Below, piece by piece: positions 22,920 to 34,040 of a DNA stretch of 64,000 nucleotides. The first letter of the stretch is position 1. The number at the start of each line of letters is the position of its first letter. A model generated the notes under the pieces. It was not told where the DNA came from. It saw nothing but the letters and a program-made list of their open reading frames with translations, and did not search any database. Origin of the DNA: Phlegmacium glaucopus (taxonomy: Eukaryota > Basidiomycota > Agaricomycetes > Agaricales > Cortinariaceae). The stretch covers positions 310,001 to 374,000 of the forward strand of contig MU130154.1 of NCBI GenBank assembly GCA_015039465.1, read 5' to 3'. The translations under genes were made by a program, and so were the position numbers.

Positions 22920-23152
22920 TTCATGTTTTCTCATATATTTAGGATGATATCTCTATGGATAATATCTCTATGTAGTGGATAGTTCAATTGCTATACACAT
23001 ATATATCCTTACAATAAGTATATGCAATATTCACGTCTAATTTCCTGGATACATGGGACTTGCACCGCACCATCACGGTCACATGCAACATTGCACTTCA
23101 CCCTTTGACTCTAGGCTACTGTTTGCGGCTTTTCAGGCCACATATCAAAATA

Positions 23153-24255
23153 ATGTCCTCAGATCCTTTAGCGAACTTTACCTGCTTGGACGAACTTGTA
23201 CAAGTAATCTATCAGAGCATATACAAGTTCGTGGTGCTTTCCACAGTGTCTCAGGATGAATGGCATGTCCACCTTGGACTTGCAGGTTCGGAAGGAAGAT
23301 GGTGGCACGGAAGCTGGAAGGAAGAAGATATTCATCGTATCTTTGTTTGTATCCACTTTTATCGTCGACGACGGCGGTTGGCCTGGCCACTAGGCTCACC
23401 GATCTCTTTTCGCACCGCTAGGGCCCAACATCCTCTGATAAATTGCTTGAATCCTTTGCCGAACGGCTTGCAGAAGTGTTCATTCAAGGCGAACTGTGCC
23501 TAAGTGATTGGAGTCCCGAGAAAGGCGCGAAAATTAAGGTAAGCAGGCTCAAGCGACTGCCATTTTTCTCCCAGAATGATTATTTACTATATTTTTGCAG
23601 TTTACACTTGGCCCTGCTTCTAAAAGACCGATGCATATTCCTTTGGTTGAAATGACGCCAGAAGAGGCTGCTGAACATGCTACAAAGGTGTTTTTGGATG
23701 TAAGTATTTTGAATACAGGGCGCCAGATGTTGAAGATTCGACTCATATATTTTGTTACTAGATCGCCTTGCAAGCGCAATCGAGGAAATGCCGAATCTAC
23801 CCTCCAGTCAGTGAATATTCAATACCAAATCCGCCGCCTACTCTCAAGACGTTCAAGGGAAGAAGTCCAAGTATGGTTTTATAAGTTATAATGCCCATGA
23901 AACTCAATAATTGTGTTGATTCGGTTACCAAGGCCCAGAAGTTCATGCACGGGATAATATTGCTTCTTCGAGCTCAAACAAGGACAACAAGCCCAAGGAG
24001 GCCAACTCGGAGGCTAGACTTGCTCAGGAAGAAATCAAGTTACTCAAATCACAGTTACAGAACCAAAAAAGGACCGTATCTGAGGTTGAAAGTAGGCATC
24101 AATCATTATTTTCGAAACGCTGAGATGGGCTGATGTCAGTTACAGAGCCCGTTCCGCCGGCTGCCGCTCGACCTCACAAAGGTGCTTCATTAGCTAATCC
24201 GAATAAAAAGGCGCGAAAATATCAAGCCATTGAGTTCGGAAGTGATGATGAGTGA
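23153..24255 (+). CDS. Probable PAXX-type non-homologous end-joining factor (XRCC4 superfamily)
   Basis: Exons 23153-23344, 23422-23538, 23601-23699, 23762-23870, 23933-24091 and 24140-24255 join to 792 nt (263 residues). A beta-rich head reads FVVLSTVSQDEWHVHLGLAG, then DKLLESFAERLAEVFIQGEL, IKFTLGPASKRPMHIPLVEM, and TPEEAAEHATKVFLDIALQA. A coiled-coil follows (ARLAQEEIKLLKSQLQNQKR). The C-terminus is GASLANPNKKARKYQAIEFG with an acidic end. This order and tail mirror PAXX, whose C-terminus has a SLxNP...K-rich segment and a VDF Ku-binding core; here the core is IEF. PAXX bridges Ku at DNA breaks in the nucleus. A 57-nt in-frame segment at 23180-23236 could be an extra intron, leaving 244 residues. 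The assignment is from motif resemblance, not alignment. Confidence 0.55.
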
Positions 24256-24700
24256 TATTTACGCCCGTGGCACATCAAGTGATTATCTATCCTGATTATC
24301 TATCACCTTCAAAGTGGAGCAGCCTTTTCGTTCAGACTGTGGCATACTGCCACGCACGTTTTTGACACGTTTATTAATCGCCCCGTGAGTGGTCAGGTGG
24401 GAAATTAAAGAAGGCGGAGGGCGGCGGTCGGTCGCATGTTATAGACCGTCAAAAGCGTATTGAAACCGCTACTGCGGTGTTATGTGAATGTATATCTAAA
24501 TTCTGAACATCCCCAGAGATGTATATGTACATGGATGCCTATATACGTATCGTTGCCCCTGGATCAACAGCCATCTGATACCGGAGCGTGTAGACTCGCG
24601 GCAAGTACCGACCGAAATTAGCTAAAACCCTCGCGTTGGACACGATTCACGTCTCTTGTACCGGGTCTTAATATTTCCTCCTCTTTGATTTCCCTCAAAA

Positions 24701-26429
24701 ATGGGTCTGAACGCTGCACCCAATGTCTCCCAACCAGTGCCTGTCAATCCCAACATTGAAACCATGTTTCAGCAAATCATGCACGCTGTTCATAAATCAG
24801 TTAGTGGTCGCGTCGTTAGTAACTGCTGTCTCATCTTAACGCTTGATGGCATAGCATCGCGAAATTTGTGAATTGAGGCAAGAATGTGCTGAACTCAGAT
24901 TAGCCAATGCTTCTTTAGAAAGACAGATTCGGGAAGGTCTTCAGGTACCCACCAACGTTTTGGTTGTTTCTTTCATTAATTTCTTCATTGTGCTATGCAA
25001 TTTATCACGAGCAGTACAACTTCTACAACTCGAGAAATGGAACTCCAGGATTTATGACCCCAGCTCCTCCAAGTCCTCAACTTCGAGCCAAATTATCCCC
25101 TTTTCTCATCCCTACGCTTCATATACCTATTATAACTTCCCCTTTGGAAACAAATTATTACCGTCCTTCACCACTGGGCGACAACAGTCTCACGGTCTTT
25201 CCGTTTGATAACCGCGACATACCAGGTTTCTATGTCGTGATTCCAGCTGGCGGCGCTGGAACTCGTCTATGGCCGCTATCCCGAGAAGACCACCCTAAGT
25301 TTCTTCTTGACCTTACCCTGAAAGGGCGTTCCCTCATTCAAGCTACCTGGGACCGTCTTCTTCCTCTTACTTCTCCAGCGCGGACTACTATTGTGGCTGG
25401 TCCAGCACACGTAAAAAAAATTCGCGAACAACTGCCAGATCTACTTCCTCACAACCTGCTTTGTGAACCAGGTCCTAAAGACTCTATGGCTGCTATTGGG
25501 CTCGCCGCCGCAGTTCTTGCCAAACGTGATCCAGATGCCGTTATCGGATCTTTCGCAGCTGACCACATGATTTCCGGCGACGACGCTTTCCTTTCAGCAG
25601 TCGCTGAAGCCGTGGAGGTCGCTCGCCAGGACTACCTGGTAACAATCGGCATTGCACCATCACATCCTTCGACGGGCTTTGGTTACATCCGCTTAGGAGA
25701 CAAGCTGGGATTGAATGGGGCTCCAAATGCCCGTTTGGTATCGAGCTTCAAAGAGAAACCCGACGCTCGTACCGCAGCTCAGTATATCGGTACTGGCGCT
25801 TATCGATGGAATGCTGGAATGTTCGTAACTAAAGCAACGGTCCTTCTTGACCTTTTGCAAGAATACAAACCTGAACTATACGAAGGCTTGCAGATGATTG
25901 CTGCAGTTTGGGAAGACGAAGCCCAAAGGCAAACAGTTCTCAACGAAGTCTGGTCAACCTTGGAGAAAATTCCTATCGATAATGCAGTTGCCGAGCCTGC
26001 TGCTGCTGAAGGGCGGGTTGCTGTTGTTCCCGCCACTTTCGGTACGATCATTCAATCTCTTACAGGCAACTGATAGTAACTGATGTACATTTACAGGTTG
26101 GGATGACGTTGGAGACTTCTCTTCCCTTGCCGACCTTTTGCCTGCCGAGGCCAACCAGCCTCGTATCCTAGGTGACCCACATCTTGGTATGTTGACGCGT
26201 TATGTTGACAACTTCAAATACTGACGTTTTCTGATCAGTACTTACCGAACAAGTCGCAGGCGGTATCGTCGTTCCAGGTTCGGGACGCCTCATTACATGC
26301 CTAGGTGTCGATGATCTGGTTATTGTGGACATGCCGGATACTCTACTCGTTACCACTAGGGCGCGGTCCCAAGAAGTGAAACGTCTAGTTAAGAAAACTA
26401 GGGATGCTGGATGGAAACAGCTTCTATAA
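24701..26429 (+). CDS. Mannose-1-phosphate guanylyltransferase, bacterial ManC-like, with N-terminal extension
   Basis: Exons 24701-24799, 24855-24944, 25012-26041, 26097-26186 and 26239-26429 join to 1500 nt (499 residues). The first 65 residues hold a short helix of coiled-coil type (EICELRQECAELRLANASLE). From about residue 145 the nucleotidyltransferase begins: FYVVIPAGGAGTRLWPLSRE, DHPKFLLDL, then SFAADHMISGD, IGIAPSHPSTGFGYI, FKEKPDARTAAQYI, YRWNAGMFV and FGWDDVGDFSSL. These are the GxGxRLWP loop and the FxEKP and DVGDW-type motifs of ManC enzymes. The reaction forms GDP-mannose from GTP and mannose-1-phosphate. Fungi normally use the eukaryotic Psa1-type enzyme, which has a left-handed beta-helix tail that is absent here. 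This gene may be an old transfer from bacteria with a fungal N-terminal addition. Confidence 0.82.
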
Positions 26430-27705
26430 TCAGCACAATACAGTTATCTACATTCAACCGGTTTTCAATGGGATGTATATCTACCCATTTTTTTGGTCTT
26501 CTCTCTGCTACCAAGTGTCAATATAACGACTTCATCGTACTTATATTTATTGGACATTCGTTTATTAATACATACTTGTTCCGATAATTACATAAATGTC
26601 ACCAAGATTAGTCTTTCGCACTGTTGCCGCGGCCACTGATTGACGTTGAGGGGCAATACGGCCCGTCATCGGGTAGGCCTGCTGGAAGTTCACTAAGTTC
26701 ACGCGCATAATCCAGGAAATCCACGCTGTCACTTTAAGTTTCTGGCTAGATGTCTGAAGCACAGCCTACAGTGTGGAGATAGCAGGATAGCTGCAACAAA
26801 TTTATGTCGAGGAGACCGACGTGTCGCAGTTGCGTTGCTGTTGCATTCGGATGATAGTCATTCTTGTGAACCAATTTTATTCGTAGTTTTGTGGGTACCC
26901 GGGCCAAGGGTGATAAAGGTTCTCTCGCAGCCAGCAAAATCGGCAATAACATGAATGGCTAGACCGATCCATCCATGCTTAGTCTCTTTGTTGCCGGTGA
27001 TTCTAGGCCAGATCAAGTCAAAGTTAAGTGGGGCACACTTAGGGCATAAATTTTAGCATTCGACGAGTTACGAGAGGTCATCACGCTTACCTTGGAAGGA
27101 GTCTTTCATCACCCAAAGCACATTTTTAGCGAAAGCACCCCAAAATAGTCATATTTCCTGTCGCCTCAAGTACACACCAAAATGTTCCTGTGAGAAATTC
27201 GGTTTGAAAAAGGCGAGTTGGGAAGGAGTTGTGGGCTGAGGAGTTACAGTGGTAACGAATATGCGAATATGTCTCGATCAGCTTTACCCCAGCACTTCTC
27301 GAGACTAGCCGTAAGGCAGATCTTCTTCAAATCTGGCTGTTGAATAGACGCAGAATATAAGTTGTCCAGCATAGGGAGAACACGATCGAGTGCACCACGC
27401 AAGGATTGTTACCGATGGTGCAATATTGTCAGGAACCAACCGCAAAAGATTTTCGCCAGTTTTTGGATTGCGTGAGTTTGAACTATATAAGGCTGGTAAT
27501 TAGTTTAGGTAGACTTCAATTTGTCAAGAAGTTGTCTGGCGAAATAGTAAACCTGCCCGACCATCTTATCGTTGACAGTGCTTAGTATACAGCGTGGTTT
27601 AAAACTCCATCAATGATTTAACCGAATTGCACCATCGATCTCGCAAATTAGAACACCAAACTTTATTCATTTATAAGGTTTGTCTGGAGAGGACTAACGC
27701 TAGCC
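26430..27705. other. Decayed coding sequence and permease promoter
   Basis: Several minus-strand pieces look like former coding sequence. One reads VDFLDYARELSELPAGLPDD to a stop at 26608-26610. Others, near 26900-26990 and 27180-27250, give KETKHGWIGLAIHVIADF and TPSQLAFFKPNFSQEHF. They are separated by stops and frame changes and cannot be joined into one protein. A relic of a transposase or cellular gene is possible; I do not recognise the family. The last 200 bases should carry the promoter of the permease gene. Confidence 0.35.
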
Positions 27706-29924
27706 ATGAGTATTTCTCCTGGTCCTATTGCAAAATCTTCAGGACATGCATCTCAAAGCTCCATCCAACTTGATGATAATGATCACGATACCCCAGTTCA
27801 TGAAATTCATGAAAACTCTACAGGAAGTGGCCTCAGGCGTGGACTATCTGCACGCCAGGTGCAGATGATTGCAATTGCAGGAACAATTGGCACAGGTTTA
27901 TTTCTCGGCACAGGACGCTCCTTAGCCCAAGGTGGACCTGCGAGCCTGCTAATATGCTACGCTCTCGTGGGGTTCATAGTCTATATCACCCTCTTGCTGC
28001 TTGGTGAGATGGCGACCCAATACCCCGTAGCCGGGTCCTTCAATGCCTACACCACGCGTTTTTTTTCCCCTTCGTATGGATTTGCATTAGCTTGGAATTA
28101 CTGGTTTAATGATGCTGTGTCTGTCGCGTCGGATCTTACTGCTGCTCAACTTGTCCTCCAGTTCTGGACGCCCTGGCATCCCTGGGTCATTAGTGTTGTT
28201 TTTTGGTTCTTGCTTGTGGGCATCAATGCCTTGCATGTGAAAGGATATGGAGAACTGGGCAAGTCCAATTTATTCTTGTCAAAACCTAACGCCTTATTAA
28301 CTCTTCTTTCTCAGAATATTGGTTGTCATCGCTGAAAGTCGCAACCGTAATCATCTTCATAATTATCGGGATACTGGTCAATGCCGGCGTCAACTCTGAA
28401 CACAGATACATCGGAGGTAGTAACTGGAGAATACCTGGCGCTCCTTTCGTTGGTGGTTTTGGCGGTTTTGCGAGAGTGTTCGTTACCGCCAGCTTTGCTT
28501 GTAAGTAAACTCATCAATTCTGCATATTTTGTGTTTTAATCCCGTGTTTTTTTTTAGTTGGTGGCACTGAAAGCTTGGGGATCACTGCTGGAGAGACTGA
28601 GAATCCATCCAAAAACATGCCCCGAATCGTCAAACTAGTCTTCTGGAGGCAGGTCATGTTTTGATTCGATACTTACTCAAATTGAATCTCATTGGAATAG
28701 GATAATGATATTCTATATCCTGACCACCTTGCTTATTGGACTCAACGGTTAATTGCCTCTCGACTGACTCGAGAATTGATAATGATTTTTATGTCATTAG
28801 TGCCTTGGGATTATCCGAACCTCTCGAACAGGAGCATAACTACATCTCCCTTTACAATCGTCTTTAAGGAGATTGGTTCAAGTACTTATCTTTACCCGAC
28901 CGTCTTTTCCTTTGGACCCTAATATGTTTTGCAGATGCGGCTGCGTCGTTCATGAACACGGTAATTCTTACCTCCGTTTTGTCTGCCGGCAATCACGCAC
29001 TGTTCGCGGGCACGAGAGTTCTGTATGGTGCGCTACGCTTTGGTCTAGTTAACATCCTCGAGATGTTCAATGATGAGTAGGTCTTTCGGTAACTACTCCA
29101 CGTCAGGCTCCAAGGATACTATCCTGGACAAATTCCCACGGGACACCAATACCAGCTCTCTTGGCAACAAGCAGTATCAGTGCCCTCTGCTTTGCGAGCA
29201 GTTTTATTGGTAGTGGTCAACTGTGGGGGTGGCTGCAAAATATTGTCGGCGTTTCCACCCAGGTTTTGTACTAAGTCGAACTCCTTGATAGAGAAGCTGA
29301 TCTCTTTCTCCAGATTGCGTGGCTCTCCATTGGACTTGCAAGTTGGCGCTTTCGAAAAGCCTGGGTCAAACAGGGAAGGCCACTGGATGAGCTTAAATTT
29401 CGTGCTTCATGGACATGGCCTTGGGGACCACCCTTTGTTGTAGGTCTTTCTCGAAGTAATCATTCTTATCTAAATAGCGTCATTCTAGGTGATATCCGTT
29501 TCTATCATTATCTTAAGTGCCTAGATTTCGCGTCTTGTTTTCATAGTTTTTCTGACTTCATGGTCTTGCAGTACAAGGATGGTCTTCCTTCGTCCCAACA
29601 TTCTCAGCGGTTGATTTCGTCTCCTTCTATATCGAGATCCCAGTTATCATAGTCATGTTCTTCGCATGGCTGTTGTTTGGCGGTCGTGAGTCGGGTTCAA
29701 CCTCGGATCCACCCCCCCTTTCCAACCCTGGGGTCGATGGTAGCAGCCCGAGTCGTCTGAACAACAGGAATAAGATCAGGTATCATGATCTAGTGGACGT
29801 TGATACTGTTGATCTCATAAGAGATGAATATGAGGAGGTTGATACAGGGGGCGAGGATGAAATCGCACGCCGACTAAGCGGGAAGAAGAGACTGTTGTGG
29901 ACAATCTATTATTGGATAGTATAA
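27706..29924 (+). CDS. Amino-acid permease (APC superfamily, YAT family)
   Basis: The soluble N-tail (MSISPGPIAKSSGHASQSSI) is followed by GLSARQVQMIAIAGTIGTGL, the family signature at the first helix, then FLGTGRSLAQGGPASLLICY, GEMATQYPVAGSFNAYTTRF and FALAWNYWFNDAVSVASDL. Later exons give GAPFVGGFGGFARVFVTASF, FGGTESLGITAGETENPSKN, PRIVKLVFWRIMIFYILTTL, VLSAGNHALFAGTRVLYG, PIPALLATSSISALCFASSF, and VSFYIEIPVIIVMFFAW. About 12 membrane helices and an acidic C-tail are present. It imports amino acids with protons at the plasma membrane; the specificity is unknown. All exons join in frame, so the gene looks functional. The first intron (28259-28314) begins with GCAAGT, and the join gives GELEYWLSSLK. 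Confidence 0.88.
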
Positions 29925-30417
29925 CCGCACTCTGAGTACCCACATAGCCATGCTAGACTACATACTTAGCGGAGGCTTGGATTGACTGCCAGAGCTATCC
30001 GGAGAATGTCACATACCTTCAATCCACATTTTCTGGGTGATATCCGAAGCAGCAGTGGATGTGCTACAACGCAGCTGCATGTCCTTCCATTGTATTCCCG
30101 TATGGACACCCTAGCTGACCTTTGCGTGGTAGTCCACTAAATCCTGTGGTGGCCATGGGCTGTCGGACGACTACTAGCAACAACAATCGAAATCAGAAAG
30201 AGAAAAGGAAATGAGGGACAAGCAGAGAATCAGAAGTAAATCTATGCATCTCTGGGTATTCTGAGGATATGGATGAATAATAAAGATTCTGTTTGAGTGG
30301 AACTTCGTACCGTAATTAAATATTACAGGTATTTGAGAGGATATAGCCTGAGATACGACGCGAAGGTAACTGATAGCATATTTCATAATTCTATTACTCT
30401 GACTGCTAACCCAATTA
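29925..30417. other. Convergent 3' region
   Basis: The 493 bases between the permease stop and the RapZ-C stop (convergent genes) hold no coding frame that I recognise. Confidence 0.45.
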
Positions 30418-30948
30418 TCATCGGGGAAATTGCGAAGCGATGACATTGGAAGGACATACGATGGCAAGGTCGTTTCCGTGTGAATGACTTTCTCGAGCCT
30501 TGTGCCGGTTTGGGCTCTTAAGATGGACATCGCGATGTCGAACAACAACATTCCAGTCATTGAATCGTTGTCTCTTCAGTTCTTCAACGATGGAAACGCT
30601 CCGATGTTTGCCAAGTGTACAAAACACGCCCACATTTAACTCTCGTACGCCATTGGCTTCAGCATCCTGTACACCGCGTTTGATAGCTTCGCAGATATCA
30701 TTGAATCGGATTTGCACTTGTGGATTAGAGAAAAGCCAGTTACTTAGGGATTTATGAAGACCTGTCTGAGCTTTTCTTAAATTCTTTGGAGGGCAAGGTA
30801 ATGTTTGAAGGTTGAAAGAAAGGTCTGGACTAGGAACTAGTGGGCCTCGACGATGTCCGAATGATGATATGTAGATAGTTGGGAGGTCTTCGTCAGGCTT
30901 TTCCCCATTGGCGATGGGCAAGTCTGATTCAGAGTCTGGGGAAGTCAT
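30418..30948 (-). CDS. Stand-alone RapZ C-terminal domain protein
   Basis: A single exon of 176 residues starts MTSPDSESDLPIANGEKPDE. It contains IYISSFGHRRGPL, DLSFNLQTLPCPPKNLRKAQ, TGLHKSLSNWLF, VRELNVGVFCTLGKHRSVSI, and VVVRHRDVHLKS. In bacterial RapZ this domain (SFGFKxG..., DxRxLPNP..., GCTGGxHRSV...) binds a phosphorylated small RNA or sugar-phosphate-like ligand. Here it stands alone, without the P-loop kinase half. The GCTGGxHRS loop appears as FCTLGKHRS. Fungal stand-alone forms are known but their role is not. The start codon lies only 41 bases from the divergent start at 30990. Confidence 0.8.
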   Translation of the reverse strand: MTSPDSESDLPIANGEKPDEDLPTIYISSFGHRRGPLVPSPDLSFNLQTLPCPPKNLRKAQTGLHKSLSNWLFSNPQVQIRFNDICEAIKRGVQDAEANGVRELNVGVFCTLGKHRSVSIVEELKRQRFNDWNVVVRHRDVHLKSPNRHKARESHSHGNDLAIVCPSNVIASQFPR

Positions 30949-30989
30949 TGAGTTGGGCACAGCCACTCTAAACCGTCCCTCAGACTGAG

Positions 30990-33185
30990 ATGGCCACTGA
31001 CCTGATCGACCGTGATCCTTCAAGTACCTCTGAGAAAAGTCGAAGCGACCCTCATGAACGGCGGTCGAGTTGGGATCCCCATGGCAGTTTGGTTTCCAAT
31101 GAACGCACAAGTCGCCACGATGTGCCACGTAATAGACGTGAGATGCTGCATCACCTTGCAGACCAGTATCACGCGGAGAAAAGACGTGCCGACGACGCGG
31201 AGAGGATGCTCCAAGAGCTTACAGTCCATCTAAAGACCATCAATGATGCAAGACTGCAAGCCTTACATGACGCCGCCAAAGCAAACGAAGAACTTAAGTG
31301 GGTCATGTTCATCCGCTATCCTTCATTTACTGACGGTGCGTGCATTCCGGTAGACTTTACAAGATACAACTAAGATCTGCCCAGAACGAAATTTATAGGG
31401 CTCAGGATGTTATTGAAGCTGTCGACCGTCAACGATATAACGCAGAGAAAGAAGCTGCAAAATCTAGATCCAAGGTGCGTCGACTTAATGAGACCATCGT
31501 GATGTCGGCAGCCCGTGAAGAGGCCTGGAAGTTAGGCCTCCAAGAAGGCTTGACCAGAGGTCGAGAACAGTCTTACGGAGGAAATCGCTTTGCGGAAGAA
31601 CCAGAAGCTCTGGATGACGAAGATGATTCCTTCGACGAGACTACCTCATCTACCGATGCTCACACATTTGCGGCACGCCCGCCGTCTTTTGTACACAACA
31701 GACCATCGTCCAGAACTGATCCTTCCCCTTCCCGAGTTCCAGTGCCACTCCCCTCCAATCTCCCCTCCAATCCCCCGACGGTCGCGAATAGTCTTCATCC
31801 ATCCGAGAACATTCGACCTATGAGTATTAGAAGCGGTTATACTAGACCGCCCTCCAGACAACATACAACCCCGGCCCCAACTCCAGTTCCCCTTCCCGCC
31901 AATCCTCCCTCATCATCTCAAAGTATCCATCCATCGGAGAATGTTCGACCTCTGAGCACCCGAAGCGGATATACGCGACCGCCCCCGAGGCAGCACGTCT
32001 CTCCCTCTCCTGTTCCTTCTAACACTCGATCAAATTCCCAATATGAGAATATTCGGCCCCCAAGTATTCGTCCAACCACACCTCGAAACACTCTTCCTCC
32101 AGATAATTTCATCCCTTCCTTAGGCCCAGACAACAAGATCCACATACCGCCACCTTTTGAGTTCCAAAGAGCAGTAACGCCCGAACCCCCCGTGTCGCCT
32201 CAACTACCTACTATGTCTGACAGCAGCCAAGAAGCACTTATGGTACCTGGGCCTCGATCTACAGCCCCACAACAGCATCGGAAACGATACCACCGCAGAC
32301 ATTCATCTTCAGAGTCAAATTCCTCTACATTCTCCAATCTTGACATTATCAACGACCACCCGCCCATTGGGACACCAATGAGCATAATTCCGGAAGTCCT
32401 TAGCGTGCGTTCAACTATAAGCCAGCTGCCAGACGGAGATCATCCTCCACGACATCAACGTTCATTCGTGAGTTTCTGCCATTATAATGGCGTCTTCTTT
32501 ACTGTACTGATGTTGGTTGTAAAGAGTCAGAACTCAACACACACTCTCAGTATCCCGCAACATATAGAGGCTCCAACCCATCTTAGGCCCCAATCGAGGT
32601 CCAGCTATGCAGGTTCCACAAGAAATGGCCGTCGCCAAGCAGAAAGCCATTCCGGTAATTCGCATGCCAGCTCTACGCCAAAAATAACTGTCCTGCCTCC
32701 TGTACGATGTTTACATTTGTCGAGTTATGGTCCTAATAAATCCATTTTTATAGTCCCGGCCTACGTCGATGGGGCAATGGGGTGGTTCGCTTAATGCCAG
32801 TCCGTCTCCCTCACATAAAGTCACCTTACCGGCAGTGTTGGAAACTCATGATATCCCTTCAATGTCGGTCCCAGGAGGGTATCATCCTGTTACCGACCCT
32901 ACGTTTTCCCCGACGCATTCCGGACGCTATGCAATGAACAGTTACACAGCAAATGACGATGACGCAGTTTCCTCAGGCATAGGCACTGACGCACTGACGA
33001 CACCACTTGCCAAAGGACTTATGTCAATAGAGCCTGATTGGTCGGGGGCTATAGCCTCTGCGGGACATGTTCCATTGTTACCTTCCGACAGTTTGACTGG
33101 GCCAGTGGCATGGGGTCTGAACAGCTCCAATATTGATGCCATAATGGGTAGTAGAAACAAAGGGAAGGCAAAGAAAGGAAAGTAG
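30990..33185 (+). CDS. Coiled-coil protein with long disordered Pro/Ser-rich tail, unknown function
   Basis: Exons 30990-31297, 31354-32467, 32525-32701 and 32754-33185 join in frame, at about 676 residues. The N-terminal 150 residues are a predicted coiled coil: REMLHHLADQYHAEKRRADD, ERMLQELTVHLKTINDARLQ, then LYKIQLRSAQNEIYRAQDVI and RYNAEKEAAKSRSKVRRLNE. The rest is disordered and contains three near-copies of a unit of the type HPSENxRPxSxRSGYTRPPxRQ at 31796-31860, 31928-31995 and 32043-32080. The protein ends in the basic SRNKGKAKKGK. No enzymatic motif is seen. It could be a scaffold or cytoskeletal adaptor; this is a guess from composition. Confidence 0.7.
31796..32080 (+). repeat. 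Triplicated coding repeat (SEN-R-P-S motif)
   Basis: Within the coiled-coil protein gene, a segment of roughly 65 bases recurs about every 130 bases. It encodes the pattern HPSEN(I/V)RP(M/L)S(I/T)RSGYTRPP. The third copy is shorter and reads YENIRPPSIRPTTP. Unequal recombination within a low-complexity region would explain it. Confidence 0.6.
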
Positions 33186-34040
33186 TGGACGAAATGAAAT
33201 GAAAGTCTATTACTTCACCTCGCTCACCCGGGCCCACTCAGCACGAAGAGCTAATCATCCTGACTGTTATGCCTAAGACGACACTTCAAATGGGTATAAA
33301 GTTGGAGAGGCTCATCCGCTTTCTAAATAACTACTTTGACATACATAGAAATGTATAGGGAAAAAATTAATAAGACTACCAATATGTACATAGTTTTGGC
33401 TCCTTTTCTGTATACGATGGACAAATTTGATGGAGACAATACCCTGAATTTTGTTCATTGACTTTCTCAAATGCATGTCTGGGAAATGCGGAAGTGTGGG
33501 TCACGATTCATCAATTATGGACAGGGATAGCGTTCAAAGGCCGAGGTGAAGTTTTCGAATATAGAAGGTAGAGAGGTTAGGGATCTGACAGTCAATGTAA
33601 CTAACACAATCTAAAATACCGTTCCTTCCTTGCCCTTTGATGTCGGTTCTCGCCGTGATCTTTAAGTGAATATAAATACGACCTTGGACCATTGCAGAGC
33701 ATCAGTAAGGTGGGTGGTAGCGTGAACATTCTACTGGCGGTTTTCATATGACAGACGGTGAGGAAAGGACGGCATACGCTTTTGGCATGTGCAATTTTAG
33801 TTGGTATGTTTTCTCGCAGTGTCCCGCACATGATGCCTCGATAAATTACCTCCCGAGACCTCAACAAATAGTTTCAAACCTATATAGCTGACGTGAGGTG
33901 TGGGTTGAATGATGGCCTTACGATTCAGGAGGTGTAAATGATCTAGTATCGGGGTTGCTTTGTTCTACAACGGAAAACGGACAGATTCAAGTAAAAATTT
34001 GCCACCATCAAATACGCAAATATATGCTTCTCACGTACGT
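33186..34040. other. Convergent 3' region, no gene seen
   Basis: 855 bases lie between the stops of the coiled-coil gene and the Spp2 gene. Only short open frames occur, none with domain features. A small unrecognised or non-coding gene cannot be excluded. Confidence 0.4.
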
